DNA from: Clostridiales bacterium
GTDB lineage: Bacteria > Bacillota_A > Clostridia > Saccharofermentanales > Saccharofermentanaceae
Direction of reading: 5' to 3'
DNA: 10,962 nucleotides
Assembly (NCBI GenBank): GCA_017649745.1
Contig: JAGCGE010000396.1
Location: 1 to 10,962 of the forward strand
Translations under genes and position numbers: made by a program
Notes under the pieces: generated by a model
What the model saw: only the letters and a program-made list of their open reading frames with translations
The model's database searches: none
Told to the model about the DNA's origin: nothing
Shown: in pieces, positions 8,433 to 10,962 of the stretch
How the letters are laid out: the number at the start of each line of letters is the position of its first letter
Position numbering within the stretch: position 1 is the first letter of the stretch

Positions 8433-10175
8433 ATGAAGAAGAATAATAAAATATTAGGTGTTGTTGCAACTACAGTTCTGGTTGTTGCTATCTCGGTTTC
8501 AGGTTGTAAGGGCTTAGAGAAAAAATACAATGTCCTTTACGCTGACGGAACCACAGCAGAATTAACAGTTGACGAACTTAAGGCAACATTTGTAAGCGAC
8601 GTTTTCTATGACGGTATCAAGATCGACGGTATCGATGTTTCAGGTAAGACAAAGGAAGAGGCTATCTCACTTCTTTCGGCTACTATGGCAGAGAAGCCAT
8701 CTGAAGTTAACATCAAACTGAACTTTGACGGTGAGGAGTATCCGCTCGATCTTTCTTCTCTCAAACTTGAGAATAATGCAAAGGACATCGTTGATGAGGC
8801 TTTCTTATACGGAAGACCATCTGGCGACGCTTCTGCTGAAGAACTCGTTGAGTGCTTTAGCACAGTACAGGGTCTTAAGACTACTCCAAAGGAATACACA
8901 ACTGCATTTACTGTCAATACTGACGGACTTTCAGAGATAGTTCACGGAATGCTCGATCCATATGAGCAGGAAGTAAAGGAAGCTGAAGTAGGTGATTTTG
9001 ACGTAGAGAAGTGCGAGTGGACGATCACTGATTCACAGGTTGGCTGTGATATCGACATTGATAAGGCTATCAATGATGTTAAGGCTCTTCTTGATTCACG
9101 TACTTATACAGGTGTCGTAACAGTTGATTTCGAGAAGACAGAGCCTAAGAACTCTGCTGAACAGCTCAAGAGTGAATATGGCCTTATCTCATCTTCCTCA
9201 TCCAACACAACTTCAGACGATAACCGTAACGAGAATATCAGAGTTACATGTAAAAAGCTCGACGGACTTGTTATCCAGCCTGGTGAGAGCTTCTCATTTA
9301 ACGGATATATCGGACCTAGAACTTCAGCTGCTGGTTACAAGACAGCAGGTATCATCCTTAACGGTAAGGCTGAGAAGGGTCTTGGCGGCGGCGTTTGTCA
9401 GGTAAGTTCCATGATCTTCCAGTCAGCAGCTAAGGCTAACCTCCAGATCGACGAGAGACATCCACATGAGTGGCCATCAACATATTGTGATATCGGAACA
9501 GATGCTACTGTTGACTACGGCAGCGCTGATTTCAGATTCACAAACAACTCAGAGTATCCGATCGCATTCCATGCGTTCTTTGATGACGATGAATTGAAGC
9601 TTACTATCCAGTTCTACGGACATCTTTTCGAGGACGGATCACATATCGAGCTTTCTGCTTCAGGCGGAAAGACAGGTGAGGACGCAGGTGTTGTTTATGA
9701 GCCTGCAGAGGATATCCCTGTTGGACATTCCGTATCTTCTCACCCTGCACATCCTGCTCAGTCAGCTGTATGCTACAAGGTATGGGTCGATAAGGACGGA
9801 AACGAGATCAAGAGAGAGAGACTTTGCGGAAGTTATTATCCTGCACTTCCTGAGCATATCGCTGTAGGCGTACTTAAGGAAGACGGTTCATTCGCTGAGA
9901 TCAACCCTGAGACAGGTGAGGTAATTGATGAGAGCGAGACAGATCCTAGCGAGAGCGACGGTTCATCTGATACAACTCCTTCATCATCCGGCACAAGTGA
10001 TACGAGCAGCACGACTCCGTCTTCTTCTGCTACAACACCATCATCTGATGCTACATCAGCAACTTCTGAGACTTCCGCTACTTCGGAATCTTCTTCAGAA
10101 GCTACATCGGAGGCTACTTCAGAGACAAGTGCTGAGGCACCAACTGAACCTACAGAGCCGGCTGCAGATGCTTGA
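8433..10175 (+). CDS. VanW-domain lipoprotein (copy 2)
   Basis: 580 residues, a tandem paralogue of the gene at 6464. Instead of a basic tail and membrane helix it has a short lipoprotein signal with lipobox V22-S23-G24-C25, so it is predicted to be lipid-anchored outside the membrane. From about residue 33 it is co-linear with copy 1: PG_binding_4-like region from GIKIDGIDVSGKTKEEA (61-77), VanW at about 262-396 with PGESFSFNGYIGPRT, GGGVCQVS (318-325, Cys322), IDERHPHEWP and DATVDYGSADFRF, then a G5-like segment at about 415-479 (IPVGHS, CYKVWVDKDGNEIKRER, IAVG). The final 80 or so residues are a Ser/Thr/Glu/Ala low-complexity tail without LPXTG, probably a flexible wall-spanning or solvent-exposed region. 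Two cysteine pairs (194/205 and 447/465) are absent from copy 1. Start chosen from AGAGGA (8422-8427), 5 bases upstream. Own terminator at 10199. Confidence 0.9.
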   Translation: MKKNNKILGVVATTVLVVAISVSGCKGLEKKYNVLYADGTTAELTVDELKATFVSDVFYDGIKIDGIDVSGKTKEEAISLLSATMAEKPSEVNIKLNFDGEEYPLDLSSLKLENNAKDIVDEAFLYGRPSGDASAEELVECFSTVQGLKTTPKEYTTAFTVNTDGLSEIVHGMLDPYEQEVKEAEVGDFDVEKCEWTITDSQVGCDIDIDKAINDVKALLDSRTYTGVVTVDFEKTEPKNSAEQLKSEYGLISSSSSNTTSDDNRNENIRVTCKKLDGLVIQPGESFSFNGYIGPRTSAAGYKTAGIILNGKAEKGLGGGVCQVSSMIFQSAAKANLQIDERHPHEWPSTYCDIGTDATVDYGSADFRFTNNSEYPIAFHAFFDDDELKLTIQFYGHLFEDGSHIELSASGGKTGEDAGVVYEPAEDIPVGHSVSSHPAHPAQSAVCYKVWVDKDGNEIKRERLCGSYYPALPEHIAVGVLKEDGSFAEINPETGEVIDESETDPSESDGSSDTTPSSSGTSDTSSTTPSSSATTPSSDATSATSETSATSESSSEATSEATSETSAEAPTEPTEPAADA

Positions 10176-10198
10176 TGATAAATTGAAAACTAATAACG

Positions 10199-10225
10199 GA
10201 GACCTCCTTACAGGGGTCTCTTTTA
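10199..10225 (+). terminator. Intrinsic terminator after the second VanW gene
   Basis: An 8-bp stem with one G-U pair (10199-10206 with 10213-10220) and a 6-base loop is followed by TTTT and A/T-rich DNA. It lies 23 bases after the stop at 10175. Confidence 0.8.
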
Positions 10226-10338
10226 TATATAAAAAAACAAAATAAAATTCATTATAGTAACTTTGAGCTGAAATTGAGGAAAGTTTGAATTATTTTTAAT
10301 AATTACATTATAAAAGAGCCGCCTTTTTTCTTTTCGCG

Positions 10339-10962
<624 letters not shown>

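Noticed and set aside
6464..10175. Vancomycin resistance cassette suggested by the VanW name
   Set aside because: There is no VanA/B-type ligase, VanH, VanX or VanRS gene. VanW-domain proteins are widespread in Firmicutes that are not resistant.
10221..10234. 14-base perfect palindrome of A and T
   Set aside because: It is formed by the terminator T-run and the adjacent A-rich DNA. Its composition makes it uninformative.

Overview
The window looks like chromosomal DNA from an anaerobic, low-to-middling-GC Clostridia-type Firmicute. The basis is a pyruvate:ferredoxin oxidoreductase gene, Gram-positive style lipoprotein signals, strong AAGGAG ribosome sites, short hairpin-plus-T terminators, and VanW and 'propeller plus solute-binding' lipoproteins typical of that group. 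Genus cannot be read from the sequence. No mobile element, CRISPR array, tRNA or rRNA was seen.

Layout. (1) 1-4747, plus strand: two tandem paralogous lipoproteins joining a beta-rich N-terminal domain to a family-1 (MalE-like) solute-binding domain. The first is cut by the left edge, and the second follows 12 bp after it with its ribosome site touching the upstream stop. (2) 4773-4805: a perfect 12-bp hairpin serving both convergent genes. (3) 4822-6225, minus strand: a membrane polyprenyl-phosphate sugar-1-phosphate transferase, the first enzyme of a surface-polysaccharide pathway, with its own recognisable promoter. (4) 6226-6463: divergent intergenic region holding both promoters. (5) 6464-10175, plus strand: two tandem VanW-domain proteins. 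They share PG_binding_4-like, VanW and G5-like domains but are anchored differently, one by a transmembrane helix with a basic cytoplasmic tail and one by a lipobox. They also end in different low-complexity tails. Each has its own terminator. (6) 10176-10403: terminator and an extended -10 promoter. (7) 10410 to the right edge: the N-terminal third or less of the Domain I region of pyruvate:ferredoxin oxidoreductase.

Apart from the last gene, the window is a cell-envelope neighbourhood: surface ligand binding, glycan initiation, and two wall-associated VanW proteins. The genes sit in at least four transcription units, so joint function is an inference from proximity only. The points most worth following are the VanW duplication, with its switched anchors, its copy-specific cysteine pairs and a partly conserved upstream region, and the solute-binding pair that has no permease in view.
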